Shown: positions 36,048-45,280, counted from the stretch's first letter. The stretch is DNA of 64,000 nt from Bryobacterales bacterium (GCA_003164035.1 PLRS01000112.1:1-64000), one strand, 5' to 3'. Translations and numbers: made by a program. The notes: generated by a model from the letters alone, not told the origin.

Positions 36048-37709
36048 TCAACGCGCGTCTTTCGCGCAGCGAAACCCGATGTCGGACCCTTTGAATCGCG
36101 CCGGCACCGTCGTCTTATCCCAAATCGCGTCGGGGTTGATCGGGTACTTAAAAGACGTGCCGCGAATCAGGTACCAGGGTTCGTCGGCGGTGGGCGGCGG
36201 CGTCAATACCGCGCGGAAGGTCTCGACCGCCTGCTTGCTGGGGGGCGTCAACTGCTCCACCAGCTCCCAGGCATTGCCAATCATATTCAGGGCGCCCGAT
36301 GGGCTGGCGCCGTCCGCAAAGTCCCCCACCGCGCGCAGGCCCTTCGAATTCAGGTTGGCGTGCGAGGCGTCCTGCTGGTTGCCCCAGGGGAAGGAACGGC
36401 CATCGTCGCCGCGCGCGGCCTTTTCCCACTCCTTGTCGTTGGGCAGACGCTTCCCCGCCCATGCGGCGAACGCGTGCGCCTCGGTAATCGTCACATTGAC
36501 CACCGGTAACTCGGGCTTACCCGCCGGAAAACCCTCCGGTAACTTACGCCCGGTCGCGGAGCAGAATTCGGCGTAAGCGGAATTGGGAACTTCCGTCTTA
36601 TCGATGTAGAAGGCCGCGAGCGCGATCGGCCGCTTGTCTTCGCCGTATTCGAAGGTTCCCGCCGCCACCAGCAGCATGGTGCCGGTCGAGGTCGAAAGCG
36701 TACTCGCCAATACCGGCGCGTGAACCACGGGAACGGGTTTGGGGCGAACCGCCAGGTAAGTGCCCGTTATCGCGGCCAGGGCCAGCAAGACAATCGCCGG
36801 CGCCAGCCACTTGGGGCGCACCGAAGTGGGCGCTGCCGCCGGTGCCGCCGCCGCCGCCGACCCTTGCGGCAATAACGTCGTGGCCGCTTCCGCGTTGAAG
36901 ATGCATTCCTCGATCTCCGCGCACACCGCGCCGAATCCCTGCGGCCTGGCGGCGGGACTCTTCGCCGTACACCGCGCCACCAGGTCGCACACCGCCTCCG
37001 GCGCGCCCGCCTGGCGCAGCGGTTCCAGGTTGAGCGGCTCGTTCAGAATGCTGTAGAAAATCCGCTCCATGGTGTCGCCGTTGATCGGCTTCTGCGTCGT
37101 AAACAGCTCGAACAGCAGCACCCCGAACGCATACACATCCACCTGCCCGGTGATTTCCTGCCCGGTAACTTGCTCCGGTGCCATGTAATACGGCGTGCCC
37201 AGCACGTAACCGGCGCGGGTGAGCGACATGCCGGCCGCCTTGGCAATACCGAAATCCATCAGCTTCACCACTCCGGCCGCGTTCAGGTGCGCGTTTTCCG
37301 GCTTGATATCGCGGTGAACGATGCCCTGCGCGTGAATATATTCCAGCGCCCGGCCCACCTGCAAAGCGATTCTCAGCTTGCCGCGCAGGTCGCCGGTGTG
37401 GCCGTCGCGGATCGCATGCCGCAGGTCCTCTCCCCGCAGAAACTCCATCACCAGGAAGGGACGGCCATGTTCGTCCGCGCCGAAATCGTAGATGCTGAGG
37501 ATGTTGTCGTGCGCCAGGTTGCCCGCCATGCGGGCTTCCGCCAGGAACCGGGTTTTGGTCTCGACGTCCGCGCACCCCGCCTCGGTCAGAATCTTCACCG
37601 CCACGGTGCGGCCGATCACCGTGTCTCTGGCGCGGTAGACGTGCGACATGCCGCCGCCCAGAAACTCTTCCAGTTCGTACTTGCCGATGCGCGCCGGAAG
37701 CTCCATCAA
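36048..37709 (-). CDS. Ser/Thr protein kinase fused to a SUMF1/FGE-like domain, T6SS-linked
   Basis: 553 aa. Cytoplasmic Hanks kinase 10-270 with all key residues: GGGMSHVYRA loop, K39 (VAVKI), HRDIKPEN with D134, DFG D152 (MDFGIAKAAG), activation loop to MAPEQ. Ala/Pro linker, one TM about 301-321, and an extracytoplasmic formylglycine-generating-enzyme-like (SUMF1) domain about 345-552 (FYIDKTEVPNSAYAEFC, RLPNDKEWEKAARG, GNAWELVEQ, IGFRCAKD). SUMF1-like domains are sensory or structural in several T6SS proteins. Its ATG overlaps the tssM stop by 4 nt, so it is coupled to the T6SS and probably plays the PpkA role of post-translational activation. Last gene of the minus-strand operon. Confidence 0.9.
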   Translation of the reverse strand: MMELPARIGKYELEEFLGGGMSHVYRARDTVIGRTVAVKILTEAGCADVETKTRFLAEARMAGNLAHDNILSIYDFGADEHGRPFLVMEFLRGEDLRHAIRDGHTGDLRGKLRIALQVGRALEYIHAQGIVHRDIKPENAHLNAAGVVKLMDFGIAKAAGMSLTRAGYVLGTPYYMAPEQVTGQEITGQVDVYAFGVLLFELFTTQKPINGDTMERIFYSILNEPLNLEPLRQAGAPEAVCDLVARCTAKSPAARPQGFGAVCAEIEECIFNAEAATTLLPQGSAAAAAPAAAPTSVRPKWLAPAIVLLALAAITGTYLAVRPKPVPVVHAPVLASTLSTSTGTMLLVAAGTFEYGEDKRPIALAAFYIDKTEVPNSAYAEFCSATGRKLPEGFPAGKPELPVVNVTITEAHAFAAWAGKRLPNDKEWEKAARGDDGRSFPWGNQQDASHANLNSKGLRAVGDFADGASPSGALNMIGNAWELVEQLTPPSKQAVETFRAVLTPPPTADEPWYLIRGTSFKYPINPDAIWDKTTVPARFKGSDIGFRCAKDAR

Positions 37710-40700
37710 GGCCGTGCCACCTCCGCCACGCAGGCCATGCCCGCGAAGTATCCCCGGTCGAAGACCGAAGGCGTCGATTGTAAGTCGAAACGAACCCTCA
37801 CCGGGCGGCCGTTGTCGGTAACTTGAGTGTCGGACTTACCCCTCTTCATGGCGATTTCGACTTGCGTGCCCTGGTGCAGATCGGCATCGTCCACTAACTG
37901 GAAGATCGCCCAGAGACCGTCATAACTGCCGTAATCGTGATCGCTCCCGCCCTTCACCTTGACCGAAAGTTGCACGCCCGACGCGGTTCCCGGCCAGGCG
38001 AATGTACCCGCCTTCGAAGCATCGGCCGCGCTGAATTCCACGCTCTTGCCGTCCACCGTCAGCTTCGCGCTCTCCGTATCGGGCAGCGGCACCAGTTTCA
38101 CCGTGTAATTGAAATGGGGATCCGGGGTGTTATTGGCATAGGCTGCGTCGGCAAACGCCGCGGCCCGGTTGAGAAATCCCAGAAACGACGGATTGATCGT
38201 AATGCCGCCCGAGGAAGCCGGCGAGAACTGCGACCCCGACCGGGTAATCGCCTTCTGCAGGTTCTGATCGTAGAACTGCCACAGCAGGCCGTCTTTCGGC
38301 TTGAAAACGGCGTCGATATCGGCCAGCGTGGCCAGGGTTTTACTCGACGGTGTAAAAGGATACTTGGCCAGCAGCGGGCGCATTTGCCCGCACAGGTCCT
38401 TGCCCTTGCCGTTTAATTCAGCCGGGCCGAGAGTGCGAACCAGGGCGTCGACGTAAGTGATCGGCTCTTCCAGCAGCGTCCGCGTAGCCATATCCACGTG
38501 GCCGTCCGGATCGGGGCGGAAGGCTTGCGCGATCTGGCCGGTGGAAAGCTTGGCCGCCGAAGCCGCGCCCTGCACCGTGGCCGCGGCCGCATCGTTGGGC
38601 GGGCCCGGCTGCGAGGCTACCTGGTCCACGGTTGTTTGCAGCGTCAGCAGGTTAGTCATGTAGTTCTGATTGGGTCCTTGGATGTACTTATCCGAGCACG
38701 GAACCGGAGTGACCGATTGCACCGGCTGGAACAAACCCGCCACTCCCGCGTCGTCCACCGAAGTGTTCTGCGACGCCACGCACACCAGCGCCAGCAGCGC
38801 GGATTGATTGCCGGAAAGCTGCTGCAGCTTCTGGCTGGCGTCCTTCAATCCGCCATAGCGGACCACGCTCGCCGACTTCATGTAAGTCCGCCACTGATTG
38901 GTGAAGTCCGTGTTATAACGGGCGCGCAGATCCACTGCCAGCTTGGTCTTGTCGATATTGGCCTGCGCCTGTTCGCCCAGTACCCAGCGCTCCCCGTTGA
39001 TGTAGCGCTCCACGTGGTTGAGCGCGTCTTTCATGAACGCCCAGCCGCCCTTCGAAAAGGCGCCGGGTACCTCGTGCGTCTCCACCACCGTCTGCGCCGA
39101 GCCGGCGAACTGGCGGTTGAAATTAATGGGTGGGTTGCTCTTTCCGGCTTCGGCCAGCAGGAAGGCGTACACCGCCTCTTCCCCGGCGAACTGGGCCAGG
39201 TAGTGGCGGGCGTGTTCGATGGTATCGGAATCGTTGGCGCTCGAAAACGGGTTGGCGGTTTGCAACTCTTCGGCGTAGTATTCGAACTGTCGCTGGGCCA
39301 AACCCTGCCGATCAGCGTCAGCGCCTTGTCCATTCACCCACCAGTTCAGCAGCACCGGAGCCAGAAACTCCTTGGTGCTCTTATCGTGAAACGAAGTGGT
39401 GATTAAGTAGGCCTTGAGCGCGTTGTAAGTCGGAAGGTACTCCGGTCCGGGTGTGGCGGGCAGCGTGGTCAGAAAGCGCTGGATGTTATCCTGCGTCTGG
39501 CCGAAGAGTAACTGCTTGAAGCGCGCGAAGTAAAGGCGGCGCGCTTCCGGGTATAAGTCGTCGCCGGCATACAGGCCCCAGCGATAGCTCCAGGGAGCCC
39601 CATCGCGGTGATAGGACGCCAGCGTCTCCATCGATTGCCGCAGCGTCTCCAGCTTCCGCAGACTGGGAAGGGAAGCCAGGTCCGCTCCCGTGGATTCGCC
39701 CGAAGCGATGCCCTCGGCCGCGTCGCGCACCCGCGTTTCCAACCCGTGATTGCGGAAGAAGCTGACCGTGAAAGCCATCGCCAGCAGCACGCACAGGCCC
39801 GCCCCGGCGGCCAGCAGGATGCGCCGGCCGCGGCTGGTCTTGGTGCTCGATCCGCTGGCTCCCAATGCGCCGCGGTCGGCCAGCAGCACGTGGTGAAACA
39901 GTTGGCTCAGAAAAACCCACTGCGGTACCTTGCGCGTGACGCCAACCGGCTGCGACGCCGGTGTCGCGGCCTGGGGGCGTCCGCCCACATGGAAGATGCC
40001 GGTTGCGCCGGGGGCCGAACCGTAGCCGCCCGCCTCGCCCGCGGCCGGCGCCACCGGCGCCGCTTCGTTGATCAGCACCGGGCGCACGCCGGTGAAGTAA
40101 AAGCCGCGCAGAAATGGCCCCACCGTCAACTGGCTGGGGCGGCAAAGGTCCACCAGAAACTGCACCGCGGTGGTGCGCAGCTTGCGAAACTCGCGCGGGA
40201 ATTCGTAAGCGGCCGGCAGCTTGCCGCCGTCCGTCTCGCGCGCCAGAAACTCCGGGCGGAAGTCGGCCAGGGAGCGAAAGAGACGCTCGAAGTGGCCCGT
40301 AAGCCGCGCCGTCTCTTCGTCGCCGTAGACGCCTTCGCTTCGCCGCCCCAGCATGGGCAGGGTCACGCCCAGCACCTGGCCGGCTTCCTCGTTGGTCAGA
40401 TTACGAAAATATTCGGTGAAAAACGGTACCCGGTCGGCCTTGGTGAACAACACGTAGACGGGCAGGTTGATGCCCATCGCCTGGCAAATCTCGCCCAACC
40501 GCGCCCGCAGCGCCCGCGCCGAATTCACCGCCGCCTCCTGCGCCGCCGCGCGCGTGAATATCTCGCAATCGAAACAGATCAGGGCCGCGCGGGGAGCCTG
40601 CTCGCCCTTGCCTACCACCGAGGAGCGCGGCTGCAGCCGGGCAACCAGTTTGCTCCATTTACCGGCGTCGCCCGCGAGTTGTCCGCCGGTTTCCACGAAC

Positions 40701-41068
40701 AGCGAGCGGCGGGAAAACCACACATTGGCGGTTCGCGTCGGCGTTACGTTGCCGCTCTGGTATACCTGCCCGGCGATCAACTCCGCTTCCAGCCCGGAAT
40801 GCAGCATCACGCTGGTCTTGGTGCTGCCCGCGTCGCCCATCACCAGGTACACCGGCAACTGGCCCACCCGCGCGCCTTCGGCCAACTTGCCGGCCGATAG
40901 CTTGGTTTCCGCCTCGCGAAGCAGCAGCGAGATTTCATCTCCGCCGGGCGCCTGGTCCGCGCTTCCGGCGGCCTGCGCCTGTTTCTGCTTCTTCCTCTGG
41001 CGCAGCCACAGCGCGGTCAGAACCACGAGCGCGACCACGACGACGCCCAGCACGACGTAGAGTATCAT
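37706..41068 (-). CDS. tssM: T6SS membrane complex protein TssM (IcmF-like)
   Basis: 1120 aa inner-membrane protein that spans the periplasm and anchors the T6SS baseplate with TssL and TssJ. N-terminal TM about 2-22, GTPase-like cytoplasmic domain with a Walker-A-like GDAGSTKTS (78-86) and a TKAD motif (209-212), second TM about 416-438, then the large periplasmic IcmF/DUF1215-type region. The Walker A has Thr instead of Gly before the Lys, so nucleotide binding is uncertain. Gap of 9 nt after tssL; its stop overlaps the kinase gene start. The C-terminal end (VRFDLQSTPSVFDRGYF) is typical. Confidence 0.93.
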   Translation of the reverse strand: MILYVVLGVVVVALVVLTALWLRQRKKQKQAQAAGSADQAPGGDEISLLLREAETKLSAGKLAEGARVGQLPVYLVMGDAGSTKTSVMLHSGLEAELIAGQVYQSGNVTPTRTANVWFSRRSLFVETGGQLAGDAGKWSKLVARLQPRSSVVGKGEQAPRAALICFDCEIFTRAAAQEAAVNSARALRARLGEICQAMGINLPVYVLFTKADRVPFFTEYFRNLTNEEAGQVLGVTLPMLGRRSEGVYGDEETARLTGHFERLFRSLADFRPEFLARETDGGKLPAAYEFPREFRKLRTTAVQFLVDLCRPSQLTVGPFLRGFYFTGVRPVLINEAAPVAPAAGEAGGYGSAPGATGIFHVGGRPQAATPASQPVGVTRKVPQWVFLSQLFHHVLLADRGALGASGSSTKTSRGRRILLAAGAGLCVLLAMAFTVSFFRNHGLETRVRDAAEGIASGESTGADLASLPSLRKLETLRQSMETLASYHRDGAPWSYRWGLYAGDDLYPEARRLYFARFKQLLFGQTQDNIQRFLTTLPATPGPEYLPTYNALKAYLITTSFHDKSTKEFLAPVLLNWWVNGQGADADRQGLAQRQFEYYAEELQTANPFSSANDSDTIEHARHYLAQFAGEEAVYAFLLAEAGKSNPPINFNRQFAGSAQTVVETHEVPGAFSKGGWAFMKDALNHVERYINGERWVLGEQAQANIDKTKLAVDLRARYNTDFTNQWRTYMKSASVVRYGGLKDASQKLQQLSGNQSALLALVCVASQNTSVDDAGVAGLFQPVQSVTPVPCSDKYIQGPNQNYMTNLLTLQTTVDQVASQPGPPNDAAAATVQGAASAAKLSTGQIAQAFRPDPDGHVDMATRTLLEEPITYVDALVRTLGPAELNGKGKDLCGQMRPLLAKYPFTPSSKTLATLADIDAVFKPKDGLLWQFYDQNLQKAITRSGSQFSPASSGGITINPSFLGFLNRAAAFADAAYANNTPDPHFNYTVKLVPLPDTESAKLTVDGKSVEFSAADASKAGTFAWPGTASGVQLSVKVKGGSDHDYGSYDGLWAIFQLVDDADLHQGTQVEIAMKRGKSDTQVTDNGRPVRVRFDLQSTPSVFDRGYFAGMACVAEVARP

Positions 41069-41077
41069 GCTCCGCTC

Positions 41078-41785
41078 CTAGCCCTTCGCCTGCACGGCGA
41101 TATTGTGGACGTCCGATACACCCGAGCCCAGCCCGATCTTGTACCCCGCGAACAGCAGCAGCGTAACCGCCGCGCACGCGATGGCGATCGCGGCCAGCTT
41201 GCGCACCCACGGATCGCCGCCCGCCGCCAGCGTTTCCGTCGGCGGGCTCCACCCGGGCGAAAGCGGGCCGAACGGTCCGCGCACGCGCTGGATCTTCTCC
41301 CGCGTCATGGCGATCGTCTGCCCCAGCTCGCCGCGATGACCCACGCTGTAACGCCCGCTAAAACCCAGCAGCATGCACAGCAGATGGATCTCCAGCAGGT
41401 CGGCCAGATCCTGCGAATCCTGCCGGCCCAGCAGTTGCTGCAGATTCTGGAAAAAGACTTCGCCGGCGATGTGGATGCCGAACAACTCCTCCTGAAGAGG
41501 CTTGCGCAGCCAATCGCCGAAAATCGGGTTTTGCGAATTCAGAATGGATTCGTCCAGAAAAGCCACCGCGGCGAAGGTGGCGAACTTCACGTCGTCGGCG
41601 GCGTATCCGGCGGCCAGGGCTTGGCTGGCCGCGGTCTTCAACGCTTCCCGCGTGTGGTGGCGAAACGCGTCGGTATCGCCCACGTTCTGCCGGCCCGCGC
41701 GCAGGCGAACCACGGCGGTCAGCACCTCCTGGTAAATCAACGGCAGGTTTTCCGGCCGGCGGCCGGTAGCAGCGGTAGGGGTCAT
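41078..41785 (-). CDS. tssL: T6SS membrane protein TssL (DotU/IcmH-like)
   Basis: 235 aa. Cytoplasmic DotU domain (about 15-165: YQEVLTAVVRLRAG, FAAVAFLDESILNS, FFQNLQQLLGRQD, LLGFSGRYSVG) followed by a C-terminal TM anchor (about 197-217) and a 16-residue periplasmic tail. Short form, with no peptidoglycan-binding OmpA domain. TssL forms the hook contacting TssK and TssE in the baseplate. 3 nt after tssK, 9 nt before tssM. Confidence 0.93.
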   Translation of the reverse strand: MTPTAATGRRPENLPLIYQEVLTAVVRLRAGRQNVGDTDAFRHHTREALKTAASQALAAGYAADDVKFATFAAVAFLDESILNSQNPIFGDWLRKPLQEELFGIHIAGEVFFQNLQQLLGRQDSQDLADLLEIHLLCMLLGFSGRYSVGHRGELGQTIAMTREKIQRVRGPFGPLSPGWSPPTETLAAGGDPWVRKLAAIAIACAAVTLLLFAGYKIGLGSGVSDVHNIAVQAKG

Positions 41786-41788
41786 CGT

Positions 41789-43147
41789 TTATGAATCCAA
41801 AACCACCAGAATTTCCACTTCCGGGTTAGCGAACTCGCCGGGAACGTACAGCCCCACCGTGCGGGTCTGCACGATATGATCCCAGCACGGTCCGGTGCGC
41901 GCGACGCCGAAATATTGCGTTTCCACGCGGGCCGATATGGCGGCCGGCGGCACCGGCAAATGGGTAAGGGTCATGCCCGGCAGAGCGCGCCGGACCAGTT
42001 CGCGAACGAACGGTGGGGTACAAACCTTGATCAGGTGGGGCGCTTCCACCATCAGCTCGGCTTCGCCCATATCGGCGCGCACCGCCAGCACCCATCGCGC
42101 GCGCCCCAGGCAGCGTTGATCGCTCACCTGCCCCTCGTAGTAGTAATTCCCGGCGCTGGCCAGCGGAATGGAGAGACAGTTGGTGGGGACAATGGTCTCC
42201 AGGTGGGCGCGAATATGGCGATCGAGCGCGTCGAAACAGTCGCTCAGATTCATGTGGTCGTAAACCGGCAGGCTGCGCGGATGGGAATCCAGAGCGAAAG
42301 TGCACAGCGCCCCGCCCAGCCGCGCCATCTCCCGGTAGAGTTCCTCGGGGTGGCCGCGCTTGGCCATGTACAGGTGGCGCAGCGGCGCCAGCGCCGAGTT
42401 CACCGCGTGCAGCAGCCAGAAGTTGGCGATCTCGCGGGTCGAGAATTCCGCCGCGATACCGCCGGAGGCCGTGGGGCCGCGGCTGATGGTAGCCGATTTC
42501 TCGTTCAGGATCTCGATCAACCGCCGCAGGATTTCCATCAGGCGCTGGCTGGCGCCGATGCCAAGCACCGGCGGCACGAATTGCGGGTCGTAAATAAAGT
42601 GGCCGGCGCCATCCCTCATCACCCGCGCTAGCGGCAGCGTAACCAGGTCGCCCGCCGGCTCAGTATCCACCACCAGGCGAAGGTTCTTGCGCCCGAACCG
42701 CACCGGCCGCTCGTCGGCTCCCGTGTTTTCGTCGTGCAGCACCTTCGATTCGGCCAGGTAGCGCGCATCCACCGGGGATACCGGATTGGTTTCGATCGCG
42801 CAATTCACCCCGTTCGGCTTGCGCGGCGGAATGGCGAGCAGCACGGTGATGGCGTCGCGGGTCGGCGGGAACAGATCCGCAATCGCGCGCGGCGCGGGTA
42901 ATGCGTCGCTTTCCGGCATGTTGAACGGCAACCCGTCCGGAAAAATTCCCCGCGCGTGAACCAGCGCCACGGTGCCGTTGCGCAGCGCTTCGGAATCCAG
43001 CTCCAGTCCCGCCACGCCGTACGCCGCGAACCACAGAGACGAGACGGCGAACTGGATGGAATCTTCGAAATAGCGGCTCTGTACCTGGAAATGGTGCGGT
43101 CCCAGGTGCATGCCTTCCGACCACACCACACGCGACAGCAGCTTCAT
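41789..43147 (-). CDS. tssK: T6SS baseplate adaptor TssK (copy 1)
   Basis: 452 aa from ATG 43147, chosen because the family starts MKxxxxVVWxEGMxLxPQHFQ; here MKLLSRVVWSEGMHLGPHHF. TssK trimers join the TssFG wedges to the TssLM membrane complex; N-terminal shell-like domain, middle helical bundle, C-terminal receptor-binding-like domain. Visible family pieces include RKNLRLVV, IANFWLLHAVNSALAPLRHL and HPEELYREMARLGG. First gene of the operon tssK-tssL-tssM-kinase, divergent (107 nt) from the GEFT-repeat gene. A paralogue lies at 48759-50114. Confidence 0.93.
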   Translation of the reverse strand: MKLLSRVVWSEGMHLGPHHFQVQSRYFEDSIQFAVSSLWFAAYGVAGLELDSEALRNGTVALVHARGIFPDGLPFNMPESDALPAPRAIADLFPPTRDAITVLLAIPPRKPNGVNCAIETNPVSPVDARYLAESKVLHDENTGADERPVRFGRKNLRLVVDTEPAGDLVTLPLARVMRDGAGHFIYDPQFVPPVLGIGASQRLMEILRRLIEILNEKSATISRGPTASGGIAAEFSTREIANFWLLHAVNSALAPLRHLYMAKRGHPEELYREMARLGGALCTFALDSHPRSLPVYDHMNLSDCFDALDRHIRAHLETIVPTNCLSIPLASAGNYYYEGQVSDQRCLGRARWVLAVRADMGEAELMVEAPHLIKVCTPPFVRELVRRALPGMTLTHLPVPPAAISARVETQYFGVARTGPCWDHIVQTRTVGLYVPGEFANPEVEILVVLDS

Positions 43148-43253
43148 ACGCTCGTTCGCCACTTTAGCATAGGCGGTTCCCTCCGGCGCGTTTTTCCGAT
43201 TTGGGCGCGGTACCATGTGTAGGTGCCGGGGTCGGGCACGACGGGGTGTGACC

Positions 43254-45113
43254 ATGAGTTTCTATGACAGGTACGAGCTGGTCGGTGAGATCGAAGGAGA
43301 AGGGACACGGGGCTTTCGGGCCCGCCAGAAAGATAACGGCCGCGAGGTCGCGGTCCACCTGTTGCTCGGCGGGAGGACGCCCGAAAACCTACTGCTGCTG
43401 GCGCGCGTCGACGCCTTCCGGAATGCCCCGCGCCTGATCGAAATCGGCGAGTTCGAAGGTACCGATTACGTGGTGACCGAGGCGCCGCCCTACGTCCACC
43501 TGAACGAGTGGGTGCTCATGATGGAACGCGCCGCCGTGGCGGAGGCTCAAAAGTTCAACCGCGTCGGCACCTGGAAAGTCACGCTGCCCCAGCCTGCCGC
43601 CGCGAAGACTCCCCCGGCACCCGCGGCTCCGCCGCCGGCTCAGGGACCGGGCGAATTCACGCGAATGTTTCAGCCACCCGCGCCGCCGCGGACGCCGCCG
43701 ATGCCGGTTGCCCCTTCGGCGCCGCCGGCCGCTCCCCCACCGCCCCCACCGCCTGCCGCCGCTCCGGCGCCGCAGGGACCAGGGGAATTCACGCGACTAT
43801 TCCAGGCGCCCGCCGCCCAGCCGACAACAGCCATGCCGGCCGCCCCCCCACCGCCAGCCGCCGCACCGGCGCCGCAGGGACCAGGGGAATTCACGCGACT
43901 ATTCCAGGCGCCCACCGCCCAGCCGACAACAGCCATGCCGGCCGCCCCCCCACCGCCAGCCGCCGCTCCGGCGCCGCAGCAAGGGCCAGGGGAATTTACG
44001 CGACTATTCCAGGCGCCCACCGCTCAGCCGACGATGGCGATGCCCGCCGCTCCCGCGCCGCCCCCACCGCCGCCAGCCGCTCCGGCTCCGCCGCAGGGAC
44101 CAGGGGAATTCACGCGACTATTCCAGGCGCCCACCGCTCAGCCGACAATGGCGATGCCGGCCGCTCCCGCACCGCCCCCACCGCCAGCCGCGGCACCGGC
44201 GCCGTCGCAGGAGCCCGGGGGATTTACGCGACTATGCCAGGCACCCACCGCTCAGCCGACGATGGCGATGCCGGCCGCTCCCGCACCGCCCCCACCGCCA
44301 GCCGCCGCACCGGCGCCGCCGCAGGAGCCCGGGGAATTCACGCGCATGTTCCAATCCCCGCTGCCGGCCAGCCAAGGGCGAGGCGACTGGCCACAGGCCC
44401 AAGCCCAAGCTAAGACGGCGCCAAGCGAATTTACGCAAATGTTTCAATCGCCCTCCACGGCCGCTCCGGCATCGCCGTCCCCCGTCGAAAGCGGCGAGTT
44501 TACCCGGTTTTTCCATTCGAACGCGCCCCAGCCCGGCCCACAGCTTCCGTCCTCCTTGGGCCTCCCGCCGGCCCCGCTCCCGGCCGCCCCGCCGCCACCC
44601 GCCGCTCAACCCGGCGAGTTCACCCAGATGTTCGGCAGGTTGAACGCTCCGCCGCAATCGCCCGCGTCTGTCGCACCGGCTCCATACGCTCCGGCGTACG
44701 GGCCTTCCGCCGGTATGGGCGCGACCGGCGCTTTCTCGCTTCCAGCGCAAGCTCCGCCATCGACCCAAGGTCCCAGCGAATACACCCGCATGATGCAGGC
44801 GTACAATTCGCCGCCGTCTTCCTCGCCAGCCGGCGTGCCGGCCCAGTCTCCGCAAATGCAGATGCCGCAGGTGCAAGGGCCGCAACTGAACTTCCAGCCG
44901 CCAAACCTGCAAATGCAGCCGCCATCGGTATCGGCGCAGCCGCCGCAGATGCAGATTCCGCCCATTCAGATGCAGGCTCCGCCGATGCAAGCTCCGCAAA
45001 TGCCGGCCGGCGGCACTGCCGCGCCCCAAACCAACTGGCTGCTGATTGCGATCATCGGCCTTCTGTGCTTCCTGGTCGGCGGCGTGATCGTCTACTTACT
45101 GGTCCGGCGCTAA
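43254..45113 (+). CDS. Kinase-N-lobe protein with eleven GEFT(R/Q)MF-type repeats and C-terminal membrane anchor
   Basis: 619 aa. Residues 1-95 look like the N-lobe of a Hanks kinase (YDRYELVGEIEGEGTRGFRA, REVAVHLLLGG, DYVVTEAPPYVHLNEWV), but the VAIK lysine is replaced (VAVHL) and there is no C-lobe, HRD or DFG, so it cannot be catalytic. The middle (about 115-555) is Pro/Ala-rich with 11 copies of a short motif, consensus GPGEFTRLFQAP, variants EPGEFTRMFQ, PSEFTQMFQ, SGEFTRFFH, PSEYTRMMQ. Six copies sit in near-identical 102-114-bp DNA repeats (43780-44345). The end (about 594-616, LLIAIIGLLCFLVGGVIVYLL) is a tail anchor. Divergent from T6SS tssK. Possibly a scaffold or phosphorylation target; role unproven. 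Confidence 0.85.
   Translation: MSFYDRYELVGEIEGEGTRGFRARQKDNGREVAVHLLLGGRTPENLLLLARVDAFRNAPRLIEIGEFEGTDYVVTEAPPYVHLNEWVLMMERAAVAEAQKFNRVGTWKVTLPQPAAAKTPPAPAAPPPAQGPGEFTRMFQPPAPPRTPPMPVAPSAPPAAPPPPPPPAAAPAPQGPGEFTRLFQAPAAQPTTAMPAAPPPPAAAPAPQGPGEFTRLFQAPTAQPTTAMPAAPPPPAAAPAPQQGPGEFTRLFQAPTAQPTMAMPAAPAPPPPPPAAPAPPQGPGEFTRLFQAPTAQPTMAMPAAPAPPPPPAAAPAPSQEPGGFTRLCQAPTAQPTMAMPAAPAPPPPPAAAPAPPQEPGEFTRMFQSPLPASQGRGDWPQAQAQAKTAPSEFTQMFQSPSTAAPASPSPVESGEFTRFFHSNAPQPGPQLPSSLGLPPAPLPAAPPPPAAQPGEFTQMFGRLNAPPQSPASVAPAPYAPAYGPSAGMGATGAFSLPAQAPPSTQGPSEYTRMMQAYNSPPSSSPAGVPAQSPQMQMPQVQGPQLNFQPPNLQMQPPSVSAQPPQMQIPPIQMQAPPMQAPQMPAGGTAAPQTNWLLIAIIGLLCFLVGGVIVYLLVRR
43780..44345 (+). repeat. In-frame minisatellite within the GEFT-repeat gene
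   Basis: Six units beginning GGGGAATTCACGCGACTATT (positions about 43781, 43883, 43988, 44102, 44217, 44330). Spacing is 102, 105, then about 114 bp, so all changes are multiples of three. Near identity indicates recent amplification. Confidence 0.88.
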
Positions 45114-45178
45114 GAGGCGTTTCTTCGTAGCGCCGGCGATCTTCGTCGTTGGTGATCTTGGTTGCGGCTCCGTTGCCC

Positions 45179-45280
45179 TGTGGGGCAGCCAATCATGGCT
45201 GCAGCCGCCTTTTCAGGCGGCTCTTCCGTCGCGTGCCTGCCCATCTACTTCGCGGACACCACACCAGCCCCGCTCCCCGC
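45179..45280 (+). repeat. Dispersed repeat, second copy (inverse of 8158-8259)
   Basis: About 100 bp homologous to 8158-8259 in opposite orientation: GTGGGGCAGCCAATC, GGCTGCAGCCGCC, AGGCGGCTCTTCC, GCCTGCCCA and a GGACAC end. It overlaps the last codons of the truncated VWFA gene. Confidence 0.8.

Noticed and set aside
43780-44345. Possible CRISPR array (regular repeats in 43.8-44.3 kb)
   Set aside because: Units are 102-114 bp, contiguous, GC-rich and in frame within a protein; no short repeat with unique spacers.
43670-45029. Gly- and Arg-rich open frames in other frames and on the other strand of the GEFT-repeat gene
   Set aside because: Repeats in any frame give low-complexity products; only the frame with kinase-lobe, motif and TM is coherent.
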